Of a stretch of 64,000 nt of DNA, positions 55,586 through 63,710 are shown one piece after another. The notes beneath the pieces were generated by a model. It saw only the letters and a program-made list of their open reading frames with translations. It ran no database searches and was not told the DNA's origin. Every line of letters begins with the position of its first letter. Position 1 is the stretch's first letter. The stretch is from Gemmatimonadales bacterium UBA2975. GTDB lineage: Bacteria > Gemmatimonadota > Gemmatimonadetes > Longimicrobiales > Gaopeijiaceae. The position numbers and the translations under genes are program-made. Where the stretch lies: NCBI GenBank assembly GCA_002348265.1, contig DEAT01000069.1, positions 37,802 to 101,801 on the forward strand, written 5' to 3'.

Positions 55586-56170
55586 ATGTTTGAGATCCTA
55601 TCTCGAAGACGACTTCTTCGCGGTGCCGCAGGTGCTTCGTTAGCATCGCTCGTCCCAAGTTCAGCAAAAGCTCAGCAAGGCCGACTCGAAGCGCTCTGGC
55701 AAGTAAGTCCAGAGGCAAGACTTACCGAACTGGGGATTGAGCTTCACACGCCTCCTCCTCCAGTAGCCACATACGTCGGTACTCACATCGTTGGAAGCAT
55801 GCTATATGTAGCGGGGCACACACCTCGGATGCCCGATGCATCTCCGGGACATCAAGGAATCGTAGGCAAAGACCTCACGATCGAAGAGGGTAGGGCAGCG
55901 GCACGTCAATGCGGCATCAACATACTGGCCACTATGAGGGCAAGGATCGGGAGTCTTGACCGTGTCGCGAGACTCGTCCGCACATTCGGCATGGTGAATG
56001 CGGTCCCCGGATTCTCGCAGCAACCCGAAGTCATAAACGGCTTCAGTGATCTGATGGTCGACATCTTCGGTAAAGAGGCTGGCACAGGCACCCGCGCCGC
56101 CGTCGGTATGGGATCCCTGCCGGGTAACATGGCGGCAGAAGTCGAGACTTTCTGGGAACTCAGAGACTGA
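55586..56170 (+). CDS. RidA/YjgF-YER057c-UK114 family protein with Tat signal
   Basis: A 194-aa protein of which residues about 50-194 are a RidA-like domain (VATYVGTHIVGSMLYVAGHTP near the N-terminus; VEVFRD-type arginine helix replaced by a longer ending). RidA proteins deaminate reactive enamine/imine intermediates and are normally about 130 aa and cytosolic. This one has a twin-arginine leader (LSRRRLLRGAAGASLASLVP), predicting export of the folded protein. AAGGAC eight bases upstream supports the ATG. Its exported neighbours act on C-N bonds. The conserved catalytic Arg is not obvious. Confidence 0.8.
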   Translation: MFEILSRRRLLRGAAGASLASLVPSSAKAQQGRLEALWQVSPEARLTELGIELHTPPPPVATYVGTHIVGSMLYVAGHTPRMPDASPGHQGIVGKDLTIEEGRAAARQCGINILATMRARIGSLDRVARLVRTFGMVNAVPGFSQQPEVINGFSDLMVDIFGKEAGTGTRAAVGMGSLPGNMAAEVETFWELRD

Positions 56171-56213
56171 CGACCACATCGACCTCGGTATTTTCAGGTT
56201 CCAGCTTCTTCTA

Positions 56214-57164
56214 TCAGGTCCCTGGAGGGCGAAGCTCGTTCCACCTACCAATGAAGCCAATGGCTGCTGCGACCATTGAGGTCGCCTCAATCCGCCCCCT
56301 CCGAGTTGTTGCCTCTCTTGGATGACGAACACCCCAAACTCCATCTGAAGTCATTTCAATAGCCGAGGTTCCTTTTCCTGTGACCTCGTCCTTTAGCCCT
56401 TCAGCCAAAAAGAGCGTCAGGGCAGTCGGGTCACCTGCCAGCACTTCGGGAAGCATTGCTTCCAGGTGAGGCAGAAGAAATACATCTGGTTGTTCTGCGG
56501 CCTCTATATCCACGAGTTCCGGGGTTAAGTACATCGACATCGATGTCTCACCAGTCCCGCCATGTCGGTCCAAGACTGGAGGGCCCGGGTCCATCGGTCG
56601 CTCAAGAACCGGAAGGAACGGGCCAAGGACAGAACGAAGGTCAACGGCGATACCTGCAGTTTCTTGATTAATACGATCCACTATGAACCGAGTTGTTGCT
56701 GTATTCCCGCCGTGAGCATTCAACATCAAGAACCTTTTGAACCCGTGACGGATTAAGCTCTTCACTGACTCGACATAGACTTCTTGAATCAAGGTTGAAG
56801 GAAGCGTCACCGTTCCCTCAAAACCCATATGATATGGAGACTGTCCTGGGAAAAGGATGGGTGCCACAAGCACATCGGCCTTTTGGGAAATGAGCTTCGC
56901 GAGCTCAAGTCCATTTAGATAGTCTGTACCTATAGGGAGATGGTGCCCGTGCTGCTCAAGAGCAGCGACTGGGATGATCACCATATCGGAACGGGTCAGG
57001 AACTCCTGAACCTCCGGACGGGTCATATGCGGGAGATAGTTCTTCACCTTTTCGATACTTGGCAGAGGACTTTCAGGGGGCAGAAGCTCCTGAGCATCCA
57101 CCGAGTACCACGGAAAAAGCAGAACCGGAGCCGCAGCGATTAAGCGGAGACCTCGACACTTCAT
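56214..57164 (-). CDS. Creatininase family protein, exported
   Basis: A 316-aa creatininase-superfamily metal hydrolase. A Sec signal (LIAAAPVLLFPWYSVDAQ) precedes the domain. Metal-binding segments are VALEQHGHHLPIGTDYLNG, NAHGGNTATTRFIV and DRHGGTGETSMSMYL. Known members hydrolyse creatinine, other cyclic amides or formamides; the substrate here is unknown and periplasmic placement is unusual. Its ATG overlaps the stop of the upstream amidohydrolase gene by four bases, so both are made together and probably act in one pathway. Confidence 0.86.
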   Translation of the reverse strand: MKCRGLRLIAAAPVLLFPWYSVDAQELLPPESPLPSIEKVKNYLPHMTRPEVQEFLTRSDMVIIPVAALEQHGHHLPIGTDYLNGLELAKLISQKADVLVAPILFPGQSPYHMGFEGTVTLPSTLIQEVYVESVKSLIRHGFKRFLMLNAHGGNTATTRFIVDRINQETAGIAVDLRSVLGPFLPVLERPMDPGPPVLDRHGGTGETSMSMYLTPELVDIEAAEQPDVFLLPHLEAMLPEVLAGDPTALTLFLAEGLKDEVTGKGTSAIEMTSDGVWGVRHPREATTRRGRIEATSMVAAAIGFIGRWNELRPPGT

Positions 57165-58447
57165 GGCTGATCAGTCCCTAGTATTCTGGCTGAAATCCCT
57201 GGCCGGTCGATCCTTTCACCACGCAAATACACGTCAATAATTCCTCTAGTGTTTGTGATGTCATCTAATGGGTTGGCCTCAAGCACTATGAAATCCGCAC
57301 TTTTTCCTTGGGCAATCAGCCCCGTTTCATCGAGTCCCATAACCGCCGCAGCCGCGCTGGTCGCTGCAACCAGAACATCAGAGGGACTGAGTCCGGCCCG
57401 GACCATGTCTTCAAGTTCCTGGTGCGCAGTCCATGAATTACCCCCATCAGTACCGAAGGCAACTCGGATCCCCTCTTGGTGCAAGCGCACAAGGTTCCGG
57501 GCTTGAATCCCGAACGCCTGCGAAGCTTGGTCACTGAACGACGTCGGATTTGATTCCATCTGAGCAATCCGCTCCGCTGACACAGTCCCTGCAGTCCAGG
57601 ACATGTCACCTACGGGGAGGCCCGGCCCCGGCAAGTTCGGAATTAAGACAACCTCCGGACGTTCCCTCCACATCTCAATCACCTCATCATCGACATCTAC
57701 ATCCCGGATCCCATGGGCAAAAACATCTACACCTGCTTCAAGGAGTCCTTTTGCGTCCTCTAGTCTAAATACATGAGCTGTTACTGGGATGCCATAACCG
57801 TGGGCCTCATCAATAATCGCGCTATAAAGTGCAGGAGACAGCCGCTGGTATTGTCCCCCGCGACTGTCCACCCAGATCTTCACTATGTCGACCTCTTGCG
57901 CCGCTAGCTCCTGCACCGCCGCGCGGGCCTCTTCCTCGCTTGTGACCCAGTGAGGAACTTCGCTACGCCCTGGCTCAGGAGCCGTAATCCCTCGACCTGC
58001 CGACAGAGAACGGGCTCCATCCTGTATAAGCTCTGACCGCATCTCAAGTCCAGTGGCGCCCTCATCAAGTCCAAAACTGAACGTTGCACCTGTCCCATAG
58101 TAAGCGGCCTGCTGAAGCTCAAGTACGCGAGCTTCTCGCTCAGAAGGAAGATGGAAATGCGCATTGTTCAGCGTTGGCATCACCGTCTTTCCCGAGAGGT
58201 CGACCCTGGACCCGACCGCTGAGCCATCTATATCTGACGAAGGCCCAACCTCTACAAAGGTACCGTTGTGCACGATCAGGGTCGCTTCTTCTATCACAGT
58301 ACCGTCACCTGTTATCACACGGACACCCTCATACGCGACTGCATCTGACATGTCAGACCCGCCACAAGCCGTGGCTACCAGCAGTATCAAGAACATGAAT
58401 GAAGTGCGGAAAAAGAGGCAGCCGAGACGGGGCGTTGAGCAGTTCAT
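57161..58447 (-). CDS. Amidohydrolase family protein, lipoprotein
   Basis: A 428-aa metal-dependent amidohydrolase. The N-terminal signal ends in a lipobox (VATAC), predicting a membrane-anchored periplasmic enzyme. Metal motifs are NNAHFHLPSERE (HxH), VTAHVFR, VFAHGIRD and AFGTDGGNSWTAH (Asp), with the typical flanking beta-sandwich strands (VDLSGKTVMPTL; ADFIVLEANPLDDI). It is translationally coupled to the exported creatininase. Substrate unknown; imidazolonepropionase-like enzymes share this outline. Confidence 0.86.
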   Translation of the reverse strand: MNCSTPRLGCLFFRTSFMFLILLVATACGGSDMSDAVAYEGVRVITGDGTVIEEATLIVHNGTFVEVGPSSDIDGSAVGSRVDLSGKTVMPTLNNAHFHLPSEREARVLELQQAAYYGTGATFSFGLDEGATGLEMRSELIQDGARSLSAGRGITAPEPGRSEVPHWVTSEEEARAAVQELAAQEVDIVKIWVDSRGGQYQRLSPALYSAIIDEAHGYGIPVTAHVFRLEDAKGLLEAGVDVFAHGIRDVDVDDEVIEMWRERPEVVLIPNLPGPGLPVGDMSWTAGTVSAERIAQMESNPTSFSDQASQAFGIQARNLVRLHQEGIRVAFGTDGGNSWTAHQELEDMVRAGLSPSDVLVAATSAAAAVMGLDETGLIAQGKSADFIVLEANPLDDITNTRGIIDVYLRGERIDRPGISARILGTDQP

Positions 58448-58589
58448 AGCAGAGTCACTCCAGCGTATAAGGATCCATCAGGGCTACTGCACAAACTTCC
58501 GACCAGCAAGTACCCACACTACCTGTATCCCATCAAAGCCCTAGAATATGAACACCGTTATAGCGGACGACTCCCCTTCGAGTGGCAAC

Positions 58590-59840
58590 ATGATCATACC
58601 AATTCTCTCGACGCCTGCTCGGTCAATCGCACTGACCGGACTAGCTGCACTGGCGCTGACCAACGCACTTACCGCCCAAGCGGTGCTACATCCTGAACCG
58701 CACCTTCAGTCCAAGTACCATGACTTTCGAGTAGTCGAAGTAGCCGACGGGCTAATCAATCCTCACTCACTCGTCTTCACGCCGGACGGTGACTTACTTG
58801 TGACCGAGCGCCCCGGACGGCTTCGGATCATCCGAGATGATGTTCTGCTGACCGACTCGGTTCAGGGGCTTCCTGACATTATCGCGTTAGGAAGAGGAGC
58901 TCGTGCTATGAATGGCCTCGAGCAAGCTGGACTCCGCGATGTAAGACTAGACCCTGAATTCGAACATAATCGTCTCCTGTACCTGAGCTATGTCAAACCG
59001 GGTCCAGACTCACTCGGTACCCTAGCCGTTGCGCGAGGACGCTATGAAGACGAACGGCTATACGATCTTGAAGAGATCTTCCATGCCAAGGCGAACGGTA
59101 ACGGAAGTGAGCGCAGTTCAATGTGGGGTGGTCGTATCGCACTGGACAAAGAGGGCTACATATATGTAACGCTTGGAGATCGGCAGTGGCCATCGTCAGG
59201 CGACCTATGGACCCATCCAGCTCAGAGCCTAACCAATCACAATGGAACGACTGTCCGTCTTTATGCAGACGGTCGAGTCCCCAACGATAACCCTCTAGTA
59301 GGCCGAGAAAATGCGCTTCCAGAAATCTGGACATGGGGACACCGCAATGCCCAAGGCATAGCTATTCATCCGGAAACAGGCGATGTCTGGTCTAACGAAC
59401 ATGGCCCCCAAGGCGGTGACGAGGTCAACCTCCTCCGAAGTGGCTCAAACTACGGTTGGCCCGTCGTAGGCTATGGTGTGAACTACCGAACGGGTCTAGC
59501 AATCCATCACGGGACACAGCAAGACGGCATGGATGATCCAGCTCATGTCTGGGTGCCATCCATAGGAGTGAGCGGAATGATCTTCTACACGGGAGATGCT
59601 TTTCCGGAGTGGAAGGGTGACATGTTTGTCGGTGGAATGAGCGGAGAACGTCTTGTCCGCTTGCGGATAGAGGGACAAGAGGTCGTGAGCGAAGAGGTTA
59701 TTCTCCAGGACATGGGTCGGATCCGGGAGGTCCAGCAAGGACTAGACGGCCTCATCTATCTAGCGATCGACGGCGGAACTCGTTGGGAGGATGGACCTCC
59801 AACCCAGATTCTTCGTATTGAGCCAGCAGGAATGAGATAG
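58590..59840 (+). CDS. PQQ-dependent sugar dehydrogenase (soluble GDH-like), exported
   Basis: A 416-aa six-bladed propeller of the soluble glucose/sorbosone dehydrogenase family. Family motifs are TPDGDLLVTERPGRLRII, GRIALDKEGYIYVTLGDR, ENALPEIWTWGHRNAQGIA and NEHGPQGGDEVNLL...NYGWP, which build the PQQ and calcium sites. A Sec signal runs to about NALTAQA. The frame is open to an ATG at 58548; the ATG at 58590 gives the better signal peptide. Periplasmic sugar oxidation is likely. It is the second quinoprotein here without PQQ biosynthesis genes nearby. Confidence 0.88.
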   Translation: MIIPILSTPARSIALTGLAALALTNALTAQAVLHPEPHLQSKYHDFRVVEVADGLINPHSLVFTPDGDLLVTERPGRLRIIRDDVLLTDSVQGLPDIIALGRGARAMNGLEQAGLRDVRLDPEFEHNRLLYLSYVKPGPDSLGTLAVARGRYEDERLYDLEEIFHAKANGNGSERSSMWGGRIALDKEGYIYVTLGDRQWPSSGDLWTHPAQSLTNHNGTTVRLYADGRVPNDNPLVGRENALPEIWTWGHRNAQGIAIHPETGDVWSNEHGPQGGDEVNLLRSGSNYGWPVVGYGVNYRTGLAIHHGTQQDGMDDPAHVWVPSIGVSGMIFYTGDAFPEWKGDMFVGGMSGERLVRLRIEGQEVVSEEVILQDMGRIREVQQGLDGLIYLAIDGGTRWEDGPPTQILRIEPAGMR

Positions 59841-59841
59841 G

Positions 59842-59862
59842 GACCAAACATCAATCTTGGTC
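59842..59862. terminator. Candidate hairpin between convergent genes
   Basis: GACCAA and TTGGTC form a 6-bp stem with a 9-base loop just after the sugar dehydrogenase stop, in the 37-base gap between convergent genes. No U-tract; weak candidate. Confidence 0.3.
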
Positions 59863-59877
59863 ACTGAGAGTTAAGGA

Positions 59878-61383
59878 CTAGAAAACAATCCTTCGCCCAA
59901 CAATCGGCACTCCGGGGCGTGCACCTTCGACGTTTTCTCCCTCTCGCACCACGAACGATCCATTCACTAACACGTACTCCACACCGATTGAATACGACAG
60001 ATCATCCTCGAACGTCGCGGTATCTATAATGCGTGATGGATCAAAGATGGTTATATCGGCGTCACTCCCAAGCTGGATCCTCCCTTTTCTCGTCATCTGC
60101 GGTGAAATCGACTCTAGCCTTTGAGCTGGCATGAGAGTCATCTTCCGGAGCCCCTCCATAAGGGAAAGAGTGCCCTCCTCTCTGACGTATCGGCCTAAAA
60201 ATCTAGAGAAGGTGCCGGCACCACGTGGATGTGCCCCTAGGGCATAAGGCATCCCATCCGAGGCCACCATGGTATGAGGGGCCTTGAGCCCCATCTCAAT
60301 CCAGTCCGGCTTCATCATATGAATAATTACTATCCCGCCCTCTTCCCTGTACGATCGAAAAGTCTCTTCAGTAAGCCGCTCCCCCGTATCCTGCCATTGA
60401 AGGTCCCCATAGTCGATTCTCAAGTGCTCCTGCCATCCCTCATCAAAGATGGCCGACTCTAACGAAGTTGACGCCGCAGTGTACGGGTAAACCTCTGTTG
60501 TCACGTCGACCCCAGATTCCTGGGCGCCCCGTATCAGATCAAGATTGGTTCCAATCTCCCAGAGGCTAGAGCTGTTGAGATGGACAATGTGCAGAGGAGC
60601 ACCCGTCGAAGCGGCATTGGCTACCACTTCTTGAATCGCATCGATGCCCATCGACCGAACGTGAGTATAAATGGTGAACTGCTCTCGCCCGGCGTATTCA
60701 AAGACCCTATAGATCTCATCCCTGCTGGCACCCGGGTAGTACTGATGAGCCATCCCAATACCCAACGCTCCCGCGTCCATGCCATCCTTTATACGCTCAA
60801 ACAATTGTGGATAGAGGGTTCTATCGAGCTCGTCATAGTTGCCCTGAGAGAAAACTCGCCCGAGTTCCCTTAACTGAGCCCCGGTCGGCTCCGAGTCGAT
60901 GCTCGCCAAGGTTGTCCGGACTTCCTCGGCATACTCAGGCATCACTGCCGTCCTGGCAGCGCCGTGACCGATCGTTGCTCCAAAATTTAGGATCGCGTCA
61001 CCCTCGCGCTCATTGAGGAAAATTCTGAGATCAGAGACACCTGACTCTAACTCAAGGGCTGTCGTGACACCGTCACGTGCCTGGAAGCGATTAGCAGCGT
61101 TTGACTGTCCGTGGGCGTGCAAATCGATAAAGCCTGGAGATACCACTAGACCGGTCGCATCTATAACGGTTTCTCCTTCGAGTCCATCCTCGGAGATGGC
61201 CACTATGGTTTGACCATTGATACCAATATTTCGGACTGCATCGAGGCCGGTCTCAGGATCCATCACTCGGCCGCTTCGGATGACCACGTCATAAGACTCC
61301 TGAGCTTCCAATAGCTCAGAAATGGGACCCATAGCCACGATAGCCAGAGCCATACTGGCGAGTCTCTTTGCATTGTATAACAT
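59878..61383 (-). CDS. D-aminoacylase-like amidohydrolase, exported
   Basis: A 501-aa amidohydrolase of the N-acyl-D-amino-acid deacylase group. The metal motif is SPGFIDLHAHGQSN, with YTHVRSMG, IVHLNSSS and the closing ASDGMPYALGAHPRG containing the catalytic Asp; ADITIFDPSRI is the typical C-terminal strand. A signal peptide precedes it (MALAIVAMGPISELLEAQ). GGAG five bases upstream supports the ATG, and only nine bases separate it from the DUF442 lipoprotein gene. Removal of acyl groups from D-amino acids, for example from cell-wall debris, is inferred. Confidence 0.87.
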   Translation of the reverse strand: MLYNAKRLASMALAIVAMGPISELLEAQESYDVVIRSGRVMDPETGLDAVRNIGINGQTIVAISEDGLEGETVIDATGLVVSPGFIDLHAHGQSNAANRFQARDGVTTALELESGVSDLRIFLNEREGDAILNFGATIGHGAARTAVMPEYAEEVRTTLASIDSEPTGAQLRELGRVFSQGNYDELDRTLYPQLFERIKDGMDAGALGIGMAHQYYPGASRDEIYRVFEYAGREQFTIYTHVRSMGIDAIQEVVANAASTGAPLHIVHLNSSSLWEIGTNLDLIRGAQESGVDVTTEVYPYTAASTSLESAIFDEGWQEHLRIDYGDLQWQDTGERLTEETFRSYREEGGIVIIHMMKPDWIEMGLKAPHTMVASDGMPYALGAHPRGAGTFSRFLGRYVREEGTLSLMEGLRKMTLMPAQRLESISPQMTRKGRIQLGSDADITIFDPSRIIDTATFEDDLSYSIGVEYVLVNGSFVVREGENVEGARPGVPIVGRRIVF

Positions 61384-61392
61384 GCTGATCTC

Positions 61393-61971
61393 CTATGGAG
61401 TATTAGATCCTAGGTCTAGCAGGTCTCGCACCGAGCGCTCGAGACTGGTCAAGCCAGAGGCGAGACCCAACTCTAAAGCTTCCTCGGCCGACTCGCCGTC
61501 AACCCAGTGTGCCTTCAAGGCCAGCATCGCACCGACCCGATTGCTACTGGCGCAGTATAACATTGCGGTTTTTTCGCCAACCTCATCCAGTATCGCAGCG
61601 AATGCTTCGACGTTATCGCGGGTCAATGATCCTGAACCCGAAATCGGAAGACGGTCGAACTGAACTCCTTCACCGACCAGCAATTCTTCCTCCCATCCAG
61701 CACCATCCTCCGTCGTCGGGCGAAGGGATACGAAGTGCTCAATGCCCGACGATTGAAGTCTCCGAATCTGCTCCTGTGTCGGCTGTCCAGAAGTAACCAG
61801 TCTGTCCATTGGCATACGCGCGTTACGAACGCCTATTTCTGTAACGACCGAAAGTAGAGTGTCCGGAATACTCGCCATCACCGCTTCAGCCGGAGGAGAA
61901 GGCTCAGCGGAACACGCCAAGGATGCAAAAAGAGTCAGTAGGAGTACTAGGTCAAGATTCCTGTTTTTCAT
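61393..61971 (-). CDS. DUF442 (BLH phosphatase-like) lipoprotein
   Basis: A 192-aa protein with a lipoprotein signal (LASLAC). The domain shows the family start RLVTSGQPTQEQIRRLQSSG and the Cys-Arg loop LYCASSNRVGAML, as in the beta-lactamase-hydrolase-like phosphatase fold (DUF442). In the bifunctional Blh proteins of plant-associated bacteria, this domain works as a sulfurtransferase beside a persulfide dioxygenase; here it is exported and on its own. The ATG at 61971 is chosen over an open frame to 62028 because it gives the lipoprotein signal. Upstream gene of a two-gene unit with the D-aminoacylase-like enzyme. Confidence 0.8.
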   Translation of the reverse strand: MKNRNLDLVLLLTLFASLACSAEPSPPAEAVMASIPDTLLSVVTEIGVRNARMPMDRLVTSGQPTQEQIRRLQSSGIEHFVSLRPTTEDGAGWEEELLVGEGVQFDRLPISGSGSLTRDNVEAFAAILDEVGEKTAMLYCASSNRVGAMLALKAHWVDGESAEEALELGLASGLTSLERSVRDLLDLGSNTP

Positions 61972-62114
61972 ACACTTCAGATACCGGTTAATGGTTATAG
62001 GCAGAACATAACTGATGACCCCAAACACGGACCACGGCCGCGAATAGAGCGTACTATGGTTTCACCGAGACCAAGAGCTTATCCCGCGAAACTATCTCAA
62101 CCGAGACCCTCATC

Positions 62115-62603
62115 GTGCAACGAGCAATCCCAACACTCACCGCCTCACTCATCATCATAGCGGGGCAAGCGCCACTGGCTGGTCAAGAACCTCTCTGCGA
62201 AGGTGCAGAGAGGTTCTTGCAGGAGACCATGCTCATGATTGCTCTCAGCGAGTCGGACACGATCAACGACTGGCGAACACAGGCGAAGGTTCCTGGGTGC
62301 CGAGTCACAGCTGCTGGCTCATCCAGTCTGGAGTCAGCCGAAATTGCAAGGAGCTTCTACCAGATCATCGCCGAAAGTGGCTGGTCCCGAACTCCAGATC
62401 CACGCGACGCTCCGAATGAAGCATCGCTGCGTTTTCGTCGAGACAGCGTGGACTGTTTATTCAACTATTACGACTCCAGCATGTCTCTGGGCACAGACGC
62501 AGAGATGATAGTCAGCGACGCTGTCTACGTAGAGGAGGGTGAAAGTCTCTACAACTTCCTTGTACTATGCATGCCCGCCGCTCCTGCAGCACCGAGAGGC
62601 TAG
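62115..62603 (+). CDS. Hypothetical exported protein with internal perfect hairpin
   Basis: A 162-aa protein I do not recognise. GTG start, then a Sec-type signal (LTASLIIIAGQAPLAGQ). The mature part is alpha/beta (TINDWRTQAKVPGCRVTAAGSS; SFYQIIAESGWSRTPDPRD) and contains four cysteines, which may form disulfides, for example via the DsbA-like enzyme at 12 kb. Right after the signal, 62184-62219 forms a perfect 15-bp inverted repeat. Divergent from the DUF442 gene; convergent with the zincin-like lipoprotein. Confidence 0.65.
   Translation: MQRAIPTLTASLIIIAGQAPLAGQEPLCEGAERFLQETMLMIALSESDTINDWRTQAKVPGCRVTAAGSSSLESAEIARSFYQIIAESGWSRTPDPRDAPNEASLRFRRDSVDCLFNYYDSSMSLGTDAEMIVSDAVYVEEGESLYNFLVLCMPAAPAAPRG
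62184..62219 (+). repeat. Perfect 15-bp inverted repeat inside a coding sequence
   Basis: CAAGAACCTCTCTGC (62184-62198) and its exact complement GCAGAGAGGTTCTTG (62205-62219) flank a 6-base loop GAAGGT. The RNA hairpin would be very stable and lies about 70 bases into the reading frame, just after the signal-peptide codons. No U-tract follows. Confidence 0.85.
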
Positions 62604-62613
62604 TACTCGGTAC

Positions 62614-63393
62614 CTAATCTACTACCGGATACATCTCAAAATTCTGAGCGTCGAGATATTGAAGCCGAGCTGGTATTGCAGTCTCTATGATCGCTCGCAG
62701 AAAATCGGTGATCCCGTCGCCAGCCCACCGGACAGCAAGCCACGCTCCAAAACTCTCAGCTAAGTCTTCAGTGTCCGGAGAAACATCAGCAACACTGGAA
62801 ATAAACCTGAGGTCACTTGCCTGAGCTGCTTTCCAGCTCGGAGAAGAACTGTGTTCCGCATCGAGGGATATGTGCACCGTCTCGTGCGCCATTACCTCTT
62901 CCAGGAAACCCTGTATACGGTGTGCCTCGCCCTGATCCGCATGCACAACTAAGTCCCGGTTCAAACCTACGATACTCTCAAGGCCACCGTGAACCGATAG
63001 TGTCTCGACACCCTCCCTGAGCACCTGAGGCAGCACACCAAAACGTTCCGCATATAGATCTGCCAGATCTACCGCGGAAATACTGTCGAACTCTGCGTTG
63101 ACCCGAATCTCAAGAAGGAGAGAAGGGATGAAACTCGCCTCAAAGAGCCATGTATCGTACGTGGCTTCAGCTTCTATACGCCCGTCATACATGACCCGGG
63201 AACCTACTCCGAGCGGCGTCAAACCAGTTAGAGCATTAGGACCCTGCACCGTTAAGACGTCCGGGTCTATGAAAGCTGTACCATTTAGAGGTGGGGGTAG
63301 GGGCCCAACGGGTTCGATAATCGGTTCTTCACTGCACGCGGAAACGAGAATAGCTGCGCTCACGCAGGCGGTTAGAACAAAAGGCTGCTTCAT
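62614..63393 (-). CDS. Hypothetical lipoprotein with HExxH motif
   Basis: A 259-aa lipoprotein (lipobox LVSAC) of unknown family. A zincin-type motif HETVH occurs in VMAHETVHISLDAEHSS, about residue 170, followed about 45 residues later by TEDLAESFGAWLAVRW, which could supply the third (Glu) ligand as in gluzincins. A metallopeptidase role is therefore possible. The N-terminal 60 residues are a Pro-rich linker. It ends just after the convergent 162-aa gene. Confidence 0.65.
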   Translation of the reverse strand: MKQPFVLTACVSAAILVSACSEEPIIEPVGPLPPPLNGTAFIDPDVLTVQGPNALTGLTPLGVGSRVMYDGRIEAEATYDTWLFEASFIPSLLLEIRVNAEFDSISAVDLADLYAERFGVLPQVLREGVETLSVHGGLESIVGLNRDLVVHADQGEAHRIQGFLEEVMAHETVHISLDAEHSSSPSWKAAQASDLRFISSVADVSPDTEDLAESFGAWLAVRWAGDGITDFLRAIIETAIPARLQYLDAQNFEMYPVVD

Positions 63394-63564
63394 TGTTAGA
63401 ACATGTCCCGGTCCAGTCCGATTTCACCACGCTCAACTCGTTACTCAAGCCGGGCACAGTGTGATCTTATCTATGTCTATGCTGCCTTCGACTAGCGCGT
63501 CTCATGGTACGTTATAGATAGGCGTTGGTTTCGCTAGTAACCCAACATGCACGCGATGCAACTG

Positions 63565-63590
63565 CCCGGAGCCGCTTTCGCGACTCCGGG
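63565..63590 (-). terminator. 11-bp hairpin with GAAA tetraloop downstream of tRNA-Pro
   Basis: On the - strand CCCGGAGTCGC-GAAA-GCGGCTCCGGG forms an 11-bp stem (one G-U) capped by a GNRA tetraloop, starting seven bases past the tRNA 3' end. There is no U-tract, so it may stop transcription inefficiently or protect or process the 3' end. Confidence 0.5.
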
Positions 63591-63596
63591 CCCATA

Positions 63597-63670
63597 TCGG
63601 GACGGCCGGATTCGAACCGGCGACCCCTGCAACCCCATTGCAGTGCGCTACCGGGCTGCGCCACGTCCCG
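63597..63670 (-). tRNA. tRNA-Pro (anticodon GGG)
   Basis: Read on the - strand, a full cloverleaf forms: acceptor CGGGACG/CGTCCCG, D-stem GCGC/GCGC, anticodon stem CTGCA/TGCAG with loop ATGGGGT (anticodon GGG at 34-36), and T-arm GCCGG-TTCGAAT-CCGGC. The discriminator is A. It is 74 nt long without an encoded CCA. G34 reads CCC and CCU proline codons. Confidence 0.95.
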
Positions 63671-63679
63671 AGAACCGAG

Positions 63680-63710
63680 ATAATAAAGGCTTCCCGAGGG
63701 GTCGGGAAGC
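63680..63710 (-). promoter_or_regulatory. Candidate -10 and overlapping 9-bp hairpin upstream of tRNA-Pro
   Basis: On the - strand a TATTAT box (63685-63680) lies ten bases before the tRNA, a good -10 match. The -35 position at 17 bp spacing (TTCCCG) falls inside a perfect inverted repeat GCTTCCCGA-4-TCGGGAAGC (63689-63710). The repeat could be an operator, or a terminator hairpin (followed by CTTTATTAT) for readthrough from the right. Confidence 0.4.
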
